From: a bacterium
GTDB taxonomy: Bacteria; Tectomicrobia; Entotheonellia; Entotheonellales; Entotheonellaceae
Direction of reading: 5' to 3'
Length of the DNA: 13,700 nt
Assembly: GCA_027294925.1 (NCBI GenBank)
Contig: JAPULM010000354.1
Coordinates: 1-13,700 of the forward strand
Shown piece after piece: positions 1 to 5,759 of the stretch. The notes below the pieces were generated by a model, which worked only from the letters and a program-made list of their open reading frames with translations, did not search any database and was not told the DNA's origin. Each line of letters begins with the position of its first letter. Position 1 is the first letter of the stretch. Position numbers and translations under genes: made by a program.

Positions 1-2
1 AA

Positions 3-104
3 GCAGCGCCGGATTGCGGCCTGATGCCGCTGAGCGGCGCGGTTGCTGAAGCCAAACTGGCGGCAATGGTCGCCGGGGCGCGGTTGGCGCGCCAGCAACT
101 CTGA
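3..104 (+). CDS. C-terminal end of a cobalamin-independent methionine synthase-like (MetE-family) protein, cut by the window edge
   Basis: Only the last 33 codons are present; the frame is open from the left edge and stops at TGA 102-104. The residues begin with a PDCGL motif and end in AKLAAMVAGARLARQQL. A conserved PDCGL followed by a helix of the form KL..MV.GA is how MetE-type and related core methyltransferases (UROD/MetE-like fold) end, where the Cys of the motif is a zinc ligand. The family call is inference from this short tail; the substrate cannot be decided, and such short MetE-like proteins often act on corrinoid- or folate-linked methyl groups rather than making methionine. The gene converges on the peroxiredoxin-like gene. 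Confidence 0.6.
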   Translation, partial: AAPDCGLMPLSGAVAEAKLAAMVAGARLARQQL

Positions 105-109
105 GAGAT

Positions 110-145
110 CGTGGAAGAGCCACGCGATGTTACACCTGCTAGGTG
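110..145. other. Two small hairpins between convergent genes
   Basis: Directly after the MetE-like stop, CGTGG (110-114) pairs with CCACG (120-124), and CACCT (133-137) pairs with AGGTG (141-145). Each has a perfect 5-bp stem. Neither is followed by a clear T tract, so they are weak candidates for a transcript end between the two convergent genes. Confidence 0.25.
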
Positions 146-170
146 AAAAGCACGCCGGTGGATAAGGTGG

Positions 171-755
171 TTATTGGCGTACTGCTTTGGCGGCGGCAAG
201 CAGTAATGCCGGCTTCAAGCGCTTCTGGTAGTCGGCATCCACATGGCGGAATTGGATCAGGCCGTCCATCCCGACAATAAAGACAGCGGGTGTCGGCAGG
301 AGCCATCGGCCTTGCTTGAAAACGATACCGAATTGCCGCGTGACCACCATATTTTCATCCGACAGCACGGTATAGGTTAGCTTTCGTTTTGTCGTAACTT
401 TCGCTGTTTGCTGCGGGGCGTCACCGCTGATGGCCAAAATTTGGTAGCCAAGGGCTTGCAGCTCAGGCATAAGGCGTTGCAGCTGACCCAGCTGCTTCAT
501 GCAATAAGGTCACCAACTGCCGCGATAAAACACCAACACGGTTGGCTTTGCCTGCAAAGCGGCAGCGAGGTCAAAGGACGCACCACCGGCGGTTTTTAAA
601 ATCCCACCCGGTGCTTGAGTGCCGACAAGCAATGGTTGTACCGCTTCAGCGCTCGGATACACCAGGGCTTCAGCGCTACTGGCCGGTGGGGATAGACCGA
701 TGAGAGCCACTATTAAGAGGCTTAGCAGCATGCTTCTTGTTTTCCATCGTATCAT
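171..755 (-). CDS. Exported peroxiredoxin-like (AhpC/TSA, redoxin) selenoprotein with in-frame TGA read as selenocysteine
   Basis: The gene encodes 194 residues if TGA 510-512 is decoded as Sec (residue 82); read conventionally it would be two broken ORFs. The start chosen is ATG 753-755, with AAGGA seven bases upstream; an in-frame ATG at 876-878 would add an implausible leader and lies over the likely promoter. Residues 1-28 form a signal peptide (basic MIRWKTR, a hydrophobic core LLSLLIVALIGL, then PPASSA), so the mature protein should be periplasmic. The redoxin domain follows: VGTQAPG near 43-50, then LVFYRGSW-Sec-PYC with Sec82 and Cys85. Homologs commonly carry FYRG.WCPYC, so Sec replaces the catalytic Cys. 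Further conserved blocks are LAISGD, LLSDENMVV-like and PAVFIVGMDGLIQF. The likely role is thiol/Sec-dependent peroxide reduction or disulfide exchange in the envelope. The Sec reading is inference from frame, position and the hairpin described separately; a sequencing error or a true nonsense mutation is the alternative. Confidence 0.85.
479..495 (-). promoter_or_regulatory. Candidate bacterial SECIS hairpin following the TGA codon
   Basis: On the minus strand GCAGCTG pairs perfectly with CAGCTGC across a GGU loop. The loop sits 22-24 nt after the TGA, inside the 16-37 nt window used for bacterial SECIS elements, and the first loop bases are G, as required for SelB recognition. The E. coli fdhF element likewise presents GGU in its apical loop. 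The hairpin lies within the coding sequence, as bacterial SECIS elements do. Confidence 0.8.
510..512 (-). other. In-frame TGA, predicted selenocysteine codon (Sec82)
   Basis: The minus-strand reading is TAT CGC GGC AGT TGG TGA CCT TAT TGC, giving Y-R-G-S-W-Sec-P-Y-C. The TGA occupies exactly the position of the first Cys of the CxxC-type motif in Cys homologs, and the frame continues for 112 further codons of clearly homologous redoxin sequence. Confidence 0.85.
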
Positions 756-849
756 ATGAAGATCCTTGTTTTGCTTCCTCTCGCATCTTACCCCCGTTGG
801 GGAGATGACTGTATGTCTTGATATCAGCATGTTACCACGTCCCAAGGCC

Positions 850-878
850 AGTATAAAGAGACCGCGCGGTCCCCGCAA
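850..878 (-). promoter_or_regulatory. Candidate sigma-70-type promoter of the selenoprotein gene, with a palindrome in the spacer
   Basis: On the minus strand TTGCGG (873-878) is separated by exactly 17 bp from TATACT (850-855, five of six matches to TATAAT). The start point would be near 843, giving a leader of about 90 nt before ATG 755. The spacer contains the 12-bp perfect palindrome GACCGCGCGGTC (860-871), a possible operator. The -35 matches only three of six positions. Confidence 0.45.
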
Positions 879-906
879 TAATCTGTACCCAGGAAGAAAC
901 GCCTGC

Positions 907-922
907 GAGGCGGAATCGCCTC
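907..922. terminator. Hairpin between the saccharopine dehydrogenase-like gene and the selenoprotein gene
   Basis: GAGGCG (907-912) and CGCCTC (917-922) form a perfect 6-bp stem with a 4-base loop, about 70 bp beyond the stop of the upstream gene in the minus direction. There is no T tract, so it may be a weak or factor-assisted terminator, or merely a structured spacer. It suggests the two minus-strand genes are separate transcription units. Confidence 0.3.
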
Positions 923-990
923 CTTGAGGAGCTGGTGAAGTCTTTCCAGGATGAGTGATCGGTCTGGGAGATGGTTAGGCCGGCGTGATT

Positions 991-2097
991 TCAAACACCC
1001 GTTAAAGCCGCCAAGGTGGGATGATGCTCAGCATACAATTTCCCTGTGCTGGCTTGTAAAAAGGCGTGCAGCGGAATCTCTTCCTGTTTGACAAAACCCT
1101 GTTGCGGCAGCGTCATGTTGCTGACCAACTCGATCACTGCGGTAATCGCTGCAGCCGTGGTCCAGGCGATAGCGGTATAGGGTCGACCATCGATATGGAT
1201 GGGTTTGTAGTCAGTAACTAATTCCCGGGTTTGTAACTTTCCGCCTATCCTGCCCTGCACCGACACGTGAATCAACACCCGGTCTTGGTCATCGGGTGGC
1301 AAGGCATTGGTGAGACATTTGACCAGCTGCTCAGGATCGTCTCGAAAGCGCAGCTCTTCAATCAGGAGTTTCATCCCCTCCAAATGTCCCGGGTAGCGAA
1401 TACTTTTATAATCCATCGTCTCGACTTTACCTTCGAAGGTCTCGGTCATCGTACCGAGCCCGCCTGAGGTGGTGAACGCCTCGTATTCGACGCCGTGAAT
1501 ACGCAGGATTTCCGGGTTTTTCAAGGCCCGCTCTGTCTGACGTTTACCGTTGGCAATGCTGTCACATTCGGCGATGTACTCATGCACCAGCCCTTGCATC
1601 GACCAGTTGCCGGCATAGCCTAGCTGACCGATCGGGTGCTGAGGCAGCGCGCCGACCCGCATTTTGATATGACGCAAGGTTCCAACATCAAACTGATACG
1701 CCAGATGGGCGCCTAAGATGCCAATAAAACCCGGCGCTAGACCGTTTTGCGGAATCATCACCCCTTTGGCGTCGCATGCTAGCAGGCGGATGGCCTGCGT
1801 CGTTTTAATGTCTTCGGTAGGGTCAAAATAGTGCAGACCGGCTCGATGAGCAAGCTGGGCAACGGTGAGGATGAGGGGGTAGGGTAAACAGGCAATGACC
1901 GCATCCTTACCTTGCAAGGCGCCTGCCAGTGTATCTGGATGTGTGACGTCACCGATAATCAAATCGATCGTTTGCGGTACGTGATGTCCATTTTCCCTGT
2001 CCATACCGGTGACCTGCATCCCCAGTTTGACGAGTAAAGATGCCACTAGACTGCCGATCCCGCCAAGGCCAATGACTAAAGGGTTTGTGATTGCCAT
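991..2097 (-). CDS. Saccharopine dehydrogenase-family NAD(P)-dependent oxidoreductase
   Basis: A complete 368-residue protein. Residues 8-16 carry the Rossmann dinucleotide motif VIGLGGIGS, followed by an acidic residue at the end of the second strand (MDRENG) and D.VIACLPY near 85-92, which is typical of the saccharopine dehydrogenase NADP-binding domain. The C-terminal catalytic-type domain has the family blocks NGLAPGFIGILG, RVGALPQHPIGQLGYAGNWSM, FTTSGGLGTM and the RYPGH element. This combination resembles saccharopine dehydrogenase-like and lysine 6-dehydrogenase-like enzymes, so a substrate of the amino-acid or opine type is likely, but the reaction cannot be fixed from sequence. Start ATG 2095-2097 is preceded by GAGTGAG. 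A perfect TATAAT lies at 2147-2152 on the minus strand but has no good -35, so the promoter is unresolved. The gene is cytoplasmic: no signal peptide is seen. Confidence 0.85.
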   Translation of the reverse strand: MAITNPLVIGLGGIGSLVASLLVKLGMQVTGMDRENGHHVPQTIDLIIGDVTHPDTLAGALQGKDAVIACLPYPLILTVAQLAHRAGLHYFDPTEDIKTTQAIRLLACDAKGVMIPQNGLAPGFIGILGAHLAYQFDVGTLRHIKMRVGALPQHPIGQLGYAGNWSMQGLVHEYIAECDSIANGKRQTERALKNPEILRIHGVEYEAFTTSGGLGTMTETFEGKVETMDYKSIRYPGHLEGMKLLIEELRFRDDPEQLVKCLTNALPPDDQDRVLIHVSVQGRIGGKLQTRELVTDYKPIHIDGRPYTAIAWTTAAAITAVIELVSNMTLPQQGFVKQEEIPLHAFLQASTGKLYAEHHPTLAALTGV

Positions 2098-2226
2098 TGT
2101 CTCACTCTATAATGCCAGGTGATCTGATGACCCAATGGTCTTGCATATTATATCCCAAGTCGACCTATGAGGGGTAATGGCAGCAATGATCTGCACAACC
2201 CTCAGCGGCGTGCTCAACCTGTCATT

Positions 2227-2257
2227 TTGCACCGTGTGGCAGATTATGGGGTATAAT
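2227..2257 (+). promoter_or_regulatory. Weak candidate promoter toward the csp remnant
   Basis: TTGCAC (2227-2232) and a perfect TATAAT (2252-2257) are separated by 19 bp, longer than the 17-bp optimum. Transcription from here would give a leader of about 360 nt before the csp start codon, long even for cold-shock genes. Confidence 0.3.
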
Positions 2258-2359
2258 TTTGAGCATAAAGAGACCCTGACTATCTACCTCAAAGGTTCTC
2301 CGGAGAAGAGGGCCCCGCCCCACTTGTCTTTTCTGTCCCGCTCGCGTACCCTATACACT

Positions 2360-2387
2360 TCCCGATTACGGGATTGTCGAAATCCGT
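2360..2387 (+). other. Two mutually exclusive hairpins in the leader upstream of the csp remnant
   Basis: TCCCG (2360-2364) can pair with CGGGA (2369-2373) over an ATTA loop. Alternatively ACGGGATT (2368-2375) can pair with AATCCGT (2381-2387) with one bulged G. The two share bases 2368-2373, so they cannot form together. Confidence 0.3.
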
Positions 2388-2622
2388 ATGAAAGCTTGCG
2401 TTGGTGCGGAGCTTTGTCGATATTCACCAGGTCTCGCACGGGCGATCGGCACAGAGGAAGCGGCAGAGCCTTGGCTTCCCCACCAGGCGTGTTCAACGGT
2501 TGGGGGCACCACTCGCGCGGCAAGTTTTCCCGCCAACACGAGAAGTCGGGATGCGTAACGGATGCTGCAGTACGAATGTAGCGCCACACTCCGACGAATC
2601 GAAAATCAGTAGGATTACGGCA

Positions 2623-2697
2623 ATGCGTACGACCGGAGCCGTGAAGTGGTTCAACGACAAGAAGGGCTCGGCCGCCGAGCCCGTGACCAGGGTCTGA
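2623..2697 (+). pseudogene. Internally deleted cold-shock protein (CspA family) remnant, 24 codons
   Basis: ATG 2623-2625 follows an AGGA eight bases upstream and opens MRTTGAVKWFNDKKG, an unmistakable start of a CspA-type cold-shock domain (G.VKWFN..KG). In intact proteins of about 65-70 residues the RNA-binding motif KGFGFI follows immediately, then a second RNA-binding motif and the rest of the OB fold. Here the frame instead runs directly into SAAEPVTRV and stops; that ending resembles the usual C-terminus (…A.NV…). About 45 residues, including both RNA-binding motifs, are therefore missing while the frame is kept. The product could not fold as an OB domain. The join coincides with a perfect 8-bp inverted repeat (2664-2682). 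The alternative is that the deletion arose in cloning or assembly and the genome holds an intact gene. Confidence 0.7.
2664..2682. repeat. Perfect 8-bp inverted repeat at the csp deletion junction
   Basis: GGGCTCGG (2664-2671) and CCGAGCCC (2675-2682) flank a CCG loop. The repeat begins in the last codons of the preserved csp N-terminus and covers the point where the cold-shock sequence breaks off. Confidence 0.8.
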
Positions 2698-2781
2698 AGC
2701 ACCAGCGCCTGATCGATCGGGACTCCATCGGCTCCCGCCGACGGAACCTTATCCCTTTCCCGTAACCTAAGGAGGTGACAA

Positions 2782-3012
2782 TTGGCGAAGCGCAACCTTT
2801 ACAGCTTCGAGAAGCGTCAGAAGGAATTCAGGAAGCAGAAGAAGAAAGAGGAGAAGGCGGAGGCCCGCCACCGGCGCAAGGAAGCTCGGGGGGCTGGCCT
2901 GCATCCGGATCTGAGTCCGGCAGAGGCGGACTCGGGAGACGAGGCCGTCGAAACGGCCAGCGACCCGAGCGAGGGCGACACCGAGAACCTGGCGTCCAAG
3001 GCCGAAGTGTAG
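2782..3012 (+). CDS. Small highly charged protein of unknown function, TTG start
   Basis: The gene encodes 76 residues. TTG 2782-2784 is chosen because a strong AAGGAGGT ribosome site (2769-2776) ends five bases upstream and the product then starts MAKRNLYSFEKRQKE. The protein has two halves of opposite charge: residues 1-37 are rich in Lys and Arg and likely helical or coiled (the EFRKQKKKEEKAEARHRR region), while residues 41-76 are acidic and low in hydrophobics (SPAEADSGDEAVE, then DPSEGDTEN). I recall small basic proteins beginning MAKRNLY.FEKRQ.E next to cold-shock genes in high-G+C deltaproteobacteria, which matches the neighbour here, but no function is known to me; nucleic-acid or ribosome binding by the basic half is inference. 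The gene is followed by a second TAG in frame. Its G+C content (near 70% in part) exceeds that of its neighbours. Confidence 0.7.
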   Translation: MAKRNLYSFEKRQKEFRKQKKKEEKAEARHRRKEARGAGLHPDLSPAEADSGDEAVETASDPSEGDTENLASKAEV

Positions 3013-3013
3013 T

Positions 3014-3031
3014 AGCCCCGGCAACGGGCTG
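3014..3031 (+). terminator. Short hairpin just after the small charged gene
   Basis: CCCG (3017-3020) pairs with CGGG (3025-3028) over a GCAA tetraloop, extendable by AGC/GCT with one bulge. It sits directly behind the double stop and before the convergent membrane gene. No T tract follows, so termination is uncertain. Confidence 0.3.
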
Positions 3032-3059
3032 CTTGCGCTCGCCCCGTCTTCCCGGCCGC

Positions 3060-3212
3060 CTATCTCGCATCTAAAAACTTTTTGATGGCGATAGGGCCAA
3101 GAAAGCCCCCAATGACGGCGCCAACGATAGCGGATAAAAAGCCAAAGACAAAAAAGCCAATGAGGCCAAGGACGACTGCACCGACAATTTTAAATATTGT
3201 ATTGACTTCCAT
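3060..3212 (-). CDS. Small two-helix glycine-rich membrane protein, unknown function
   Basis: The gene encodes 50 residues. ATG 3210-3212 is selected because GGAGG lies seven bases upstream; a longer in-frame reading from 3278 would have no such site and would overlap the preceding gene. Nearly the whole protein is hydrophobic: a first helix at about 7-24 (IVGAVVLGLIGFFVFGF) and a second at about 26-43 with small-residue spacing (SAIVGAVIGGFLGPIAI), ending in KKFLDAR. The glycine pattern resembles GlsB/YeaQ-type and other small glycine-zipper membrane proteins, but I cannot assign a family firmly. It begins 49 bp after the MxaL-like stop on the same strand, so it is probably the last gene of that operon, in the place held by mxaD in methylotroph clusters. 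It is not an MxaD homolog. Confidence 0.7.
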   Translation of the reverse strand: MEVNTIFKIVGAVVLGLIGFFVFGFLSAIVGAVIGGFLGPIAIKKFLDAR

Positions 3213-3261
3213 ATGTTGTCCTCCGTACCGTTGCATCATGCAAGCCCACCCGTTGGCGACC

Positions 3262-4239
3262 TCATATACGGACCGCAACCGTGTGCAGACCGCATAAGAT
3301 CAGACCAGCGAAAAGAAAAACCTGAAAAATTTGAGTCTCCTGTCTGGTTTGGAGGCTCTTGTTTAGCACACTCGCGAAGGGATTCGGCGGCATCCCCCTA
3401 CGGGTTATATGATGATAAGCGCCACGCGTCGACAAGGCAATACGTTTCAGCGGGGTTTCGTTGAGGCGCGTGGTGACGACCTTGCCGTCGACTCGGAGAT
3501 AGCCGGTGAAGGTGTGATGCTGGTCGTATTGAGGAATGCGTGCGGGATGCGCGTTTCCCAAGCCAAAGGTGACTATTTTGACGCCTTGATGAGTGGCTTT
3601 GGTCAGTACAGGTTGCAAGTCCGGGAGGTCTGGGCCGCCATCCGAAAGGATCAGCATGAGTTTTTTCCGATGTCGTGCTGGTTCGTACATGTCAAGGCCG
3701 GTTGCGATGGCATTGACTAAGTCCGATCCTCCGATCCCCGCCGCATTCACCTTTATCCAATGATCGACGATAAACTCGAGCGCCTGATAGTCCTCGGTTA
3801 ATTCTGCTTGGCGAAAACTGCTGCCGGCAAAGGTCACCAATCCGATACGATTCCCCTCCAGCTGTGCGACCAGTTGACGCGTCATATGCCGAGCGATAGC
3901 TAAGCGGGATTGGGGTGCGTAATCCTCAGCCAGCATGCTTTGCGAGACGTCAATAAGCATGATAACGTCCAGCACGCCAGTTTTTAATTTCGTTTCACCG
4001 TATGGAAGGCGAGGGTCAGCCAGAGCCAACACGAGGCTCAGTATGGCAGCGGTCAGCAGGACACTGTGCAGCCTGAACGATTGTAGGGCCGGGATACGTG
4101 AGGGCAAGGTCTGGAACAGAGTAGTATCACTTAAGTATTTCAGAAATGATGCCTTACGGCGCGATCCAAGCCATAAGAGCAAGACCCCAAAGGGCAGGAT
4201 CAGTAGAAGCCATAACATCCTGAAAGCCGCGAAATGCAT
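3262..4239 (-). CDS. mxaL: Membrane-anchored von Willebrand factor A (VWA) protein, MxaL/BatB-like
   Basis: The protein has 325 residues with hydrophobic segments at about 8-24, 58-75 and 305-322. The intervening VWA domain should face the periplasm. The metal-ion-dependent adhesion site is visible: DVSQS at 97-101, GGSDLV at 171-176 (Ser where Thr is usual) and SDGG at 199-202. This is the typical layout of BatA/BatB and of MxaC/MxaL. In methylotrophs MxaL, with MxaA and MxaK, is required to load calcium into methanol dehydrogenase; its place as last VWA gene after a TPR gene matches mxaL. A GGGAGG site precedes ATG 4237-4239, with only 8 bp from the MxaK-like stop. The symbol rests on gene order as much as on sequence; a general Bat-type stress or maturation role is the alternative. 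Confidence 0.8.
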   Translation of the reverse strand: MHFAAFRMLWLLLILPFGVLLLWLGSRRKASFLKYLSDTTLFQTLPSRIPALQSFRLHSVLLTAAILSLVLALADPRLPYGETKLKTGVLDVIMLIDVSQSMLAEDYAPQSRLAIARHMTRQLVAQLEGNRIGLVTFAGSSFRQAELTEDYQALEFIVDHWIKVNAAGIGGSDLVNAIATGLDMYEPARHRKKLMLILSDGGPDLPDLQPVLTKATHQGVKIVTFGLGNAHPARIPQYDQHHTFTGYLRVDGKVVTTRLNETPLKRIALSTRGAYHHITRRGMPPNPFASVLNKSLQTRQETQIFQVFLFAGLILCGLHTVAVRI

Positions 4240-4247
4240 GATCCTCC

Positions 4248-4817
4248 CTAAATCCCTTGGTCTGGCTTGGAGCGCCCCTTCCCCTCGGTCTGGGACTGCT
4301 CTTGGTCGCCCTCCTTTGGGGTGCCCGGTGCTTGTTCAAGCGACGCCTGCCCGTGGTCGTCACGCTGTTGAAGCACGAAATGATACAAACGTTCGAGATT
4401 GAATTTGGCATCGGCATCGCTTGGCACCAGCCGTAAGCTTTCCTTAAAGAGTTCGGTGGCTTCCTTTACTTCGTCCAGGGACAAAAAGACCATGCCGAGA
4501 TTGTACAGCGCCCGCATACGTAACTGATCATCGTTGCTTTGACGGGAGGTGGCGCGAAAATGCTCAGCCGCACGTGGTAAATTACTCGCTTTATACGCCA
4601 ATACGCCTTGATTGAAGCGTAACCTGTCCTGGCGTGCAAGCCAGACCCGACGCGCCTGCGCATAGGCTTGCGTGTCAAACCGTTGTTGACGCACGGCTTG
4701 ATTCCCCGCCGCTATGAGTTGACTATAGTAATACTGATAGGCCGTGAAAGATAGGCTCAACAGCCCACAGAGACAGAGGCAACTCAATACGATGTGCTTG
4801 CGCCTGGCAGCTGTCAT
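4248..4817 (-). CDS. mxaK: Membrane-anchored TPR protein, MxaK/BatC-like
   Basis: The protein has 189 residues: an N-terminal membrane anchor at about 9-27 after a basic MTAARRKH, then TPR-like helices at about 65-90 (FNQGVLAYKASNLPRAAEHF) and 102-135 (ALYNLGMVFLSLDEVKEATELFKESL with the following helix), and a low-complexity Gln/Glu/Gly/Lys tail from about 155. TPR proteins lie between VWA genes in MoxR operons and are thought to bridge the VWA proteins and the client. The position between two VWA genes fits mxaK of the mxaRSACKL order, whereas BatC usually follows BatB. Start ATG 4815-4817 has GGGAG upstream and lies 12 bp after the preceding stop. The symbol is a positional assignment. Confidence 0.72.
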   Translation of the reverse strand: MTAARRKHIVLSCLCLCGLLSLSFTAYQYYYSQLIAAGNQAVRQQRFDTQAYAQARRVWLARQDRLRFNQGVLAYKASNLPRAAEHFRATSRQSNDDQLRMRALYNLGMVFLSLDEVKEATELFKESLRLVPSDADAKFNLERLYHFVLQQRDDHGQASLEQAPGTPKEGDQEQSQTEGKGRSKPDQGI

Positions 4818-4829
4818 ATTACATTCTCC

Positions 4830-5759
4830 CTAGGCGTCAAAAATCCAGATCGATTTTCCGATCATCGATCCCAGCAGTAACACCAAGCCCGGTAATCCAA
4901 AGAAGGGAAACAGCTCTTGATAATTCGTCTCCTGTTGAATCTGCATCTCTGAAGGTTCGAGACGCTCGACGTCCAGCAGGGCTTGTTCCAATTGATCCGC
5001 TTTATCGATATCGTAATAGCGACCTTCAGCTCGGTCTGTAAATTGCACCAGGCTTGCGTCAGACGGTAGTTGGATGCCCAAAACATAAAAGTGAATGCCA
5101 TGTTTGTGAAAGCGATCTCTCAGCTGTTCCTGCACCTCTTCTTGGATGGTATCCAGCCCATCGGTCAGCAGTACGATCAGTTTGTGGCGCGATTGGGCAA
5201 GCGCATCCAAATGATCGAGAGATTTCACCAAGGCTTTGCTCAGGTGCGTGCCACGTAAGGCGGTCGGCAGTAAGGAATCGAGGTTGTGCAATCGTCTGTT
5301 GAGGGTTGCGTGGTCAGTGCTTAACGGCCAGGCGCCAAAGGCTTCATCGCCAAAAACAATAAGTCCAAGCCGGTCATTGGGATGACGTTGGACAAAGGTA
5401 AGGGCGGCCTCCTGGATGATTACCAGCTTGCTTTGTCGTTCATTGCCCACGGCTACAGCTGTCGTCGTAAGATGTCCTTCCATGCTGAGAGATAAATCAA
5501 GCACCAGGATGATATCACGAGCCACGGCAACCCGATGGGTAATCGCCTCAGACCGTTGTGGTCTGGCAAGTGCAATGAGAAGCAGGATGAAGGCCACAAT
5601 CGTCATCGACGTGGTCAAGATGACGCCAAACCCCACACCGCGTCGGGACGGCAGCAGGTGCGAACTGGGGTAGAGCCAGACACGTCGGGTACGAATAAGA
5701 TAGGGTAGGATAAGCAGCACACCGATGGCGAGGAGGGCAGGATGCGCGAGACGAATCAT
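4830..5759 (-). CDS. mxaC: Membrane-anchored VWA protein, MxaC/BatA-like
   Basis: The protein has 309 residues from ATG 5757-5759. This start overlaps the previous stop as ATGA and begins MIRLAHPALLAIGVLLILPYL, a first membrane helix (about 6-22); an in-frame start at 5810 would sit inside the preceding gene. A second helix lies at about 47-65 and a C-terminal one at about 285-303. The VWA domain between has a complete metal site: DLSLS at 88-92, GT at 170-171 and TDG at 199-201. This two-helix plus VWA plus C-terminal-helix layout is that of BatA and MxaC. It is expected to act with the MoxR ATPase and the second VWA protein in maturation of a periplasmic or membrane client. The start overlap implies translational coupling. 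Confidence 0.82.
   Translation of the reverse strand: MIRLAHPALLAIGVLLILPYLIRTRRVWLYPSSHLLPSRRGVGFGVILTTSMTIVAFILLLIALARPQRSEAITHRVAVARDIILVLDLSLSMEGHLTTTAVAVGNERQSKLVIIQEAALTFVQRHPNDRLGLIVFGDEAFGAWPLSTDHATLNRRLHNLDSLLPTALRGTHLSKALVKSLDHLDALAQSRHKLIVLLTDGLDTIQEEVQEQLRDRFHKHGIHFYVLGIQLPSDASLVQFTDRAEGRYYDIDKADQLEQALLDVERLEPSEMQIQQETNYQELFPFFGLPGLVLLLGSMIGKSIWIFDA

Larger units (their letters stand above)
2098..2622. other. Gene-free stretch: leader of the csp remnant and divergent promoter region
   Basis: I see no convincing gene here; open frames on both strands lack recognisable protein content and acceptable ribosome sites. Visible elements are a TATAAT (2252-2257) preceded at a long 19-bp spacing by TTGCAC (2227-2232), the 12-bp palindrome TTCTCCGGAGAA (2296-2307), and two overlapping hairpins at 2360-2387. 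From about 2290 rightward the base composition becomes clearly richer in G+C. Confidence 0.4.

Noticed and set aside
510..512. The TGA as a nonsense mutation or frameshift making the peroxiredoxin-like gene a pseudogene
   Set aside because: No frame change is needed, the TGA replaces exactly the redox Cys position, both halves remain well conserved, and a SECIS-like hairpin follows at the correct distance. Decay would not be expected to produce all of these together.
2177..2589. Open frames of about 100-134 codons on both strands upstream of the csp remnant
   Set aside because: They overlap each other, have low-complexity Arg/Ser/Pro-rich content, no good ribosome sites and no recognisable domains.
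3231..3243. Palindrome TTGCATCATGCAA upstream of the small membrane gene as a terminator or operator
   Set aside because: It has a single-base centre, so it cannot form a useful hairpin, and no promoter elements surround it; probably chance within an intra-operon spacer.
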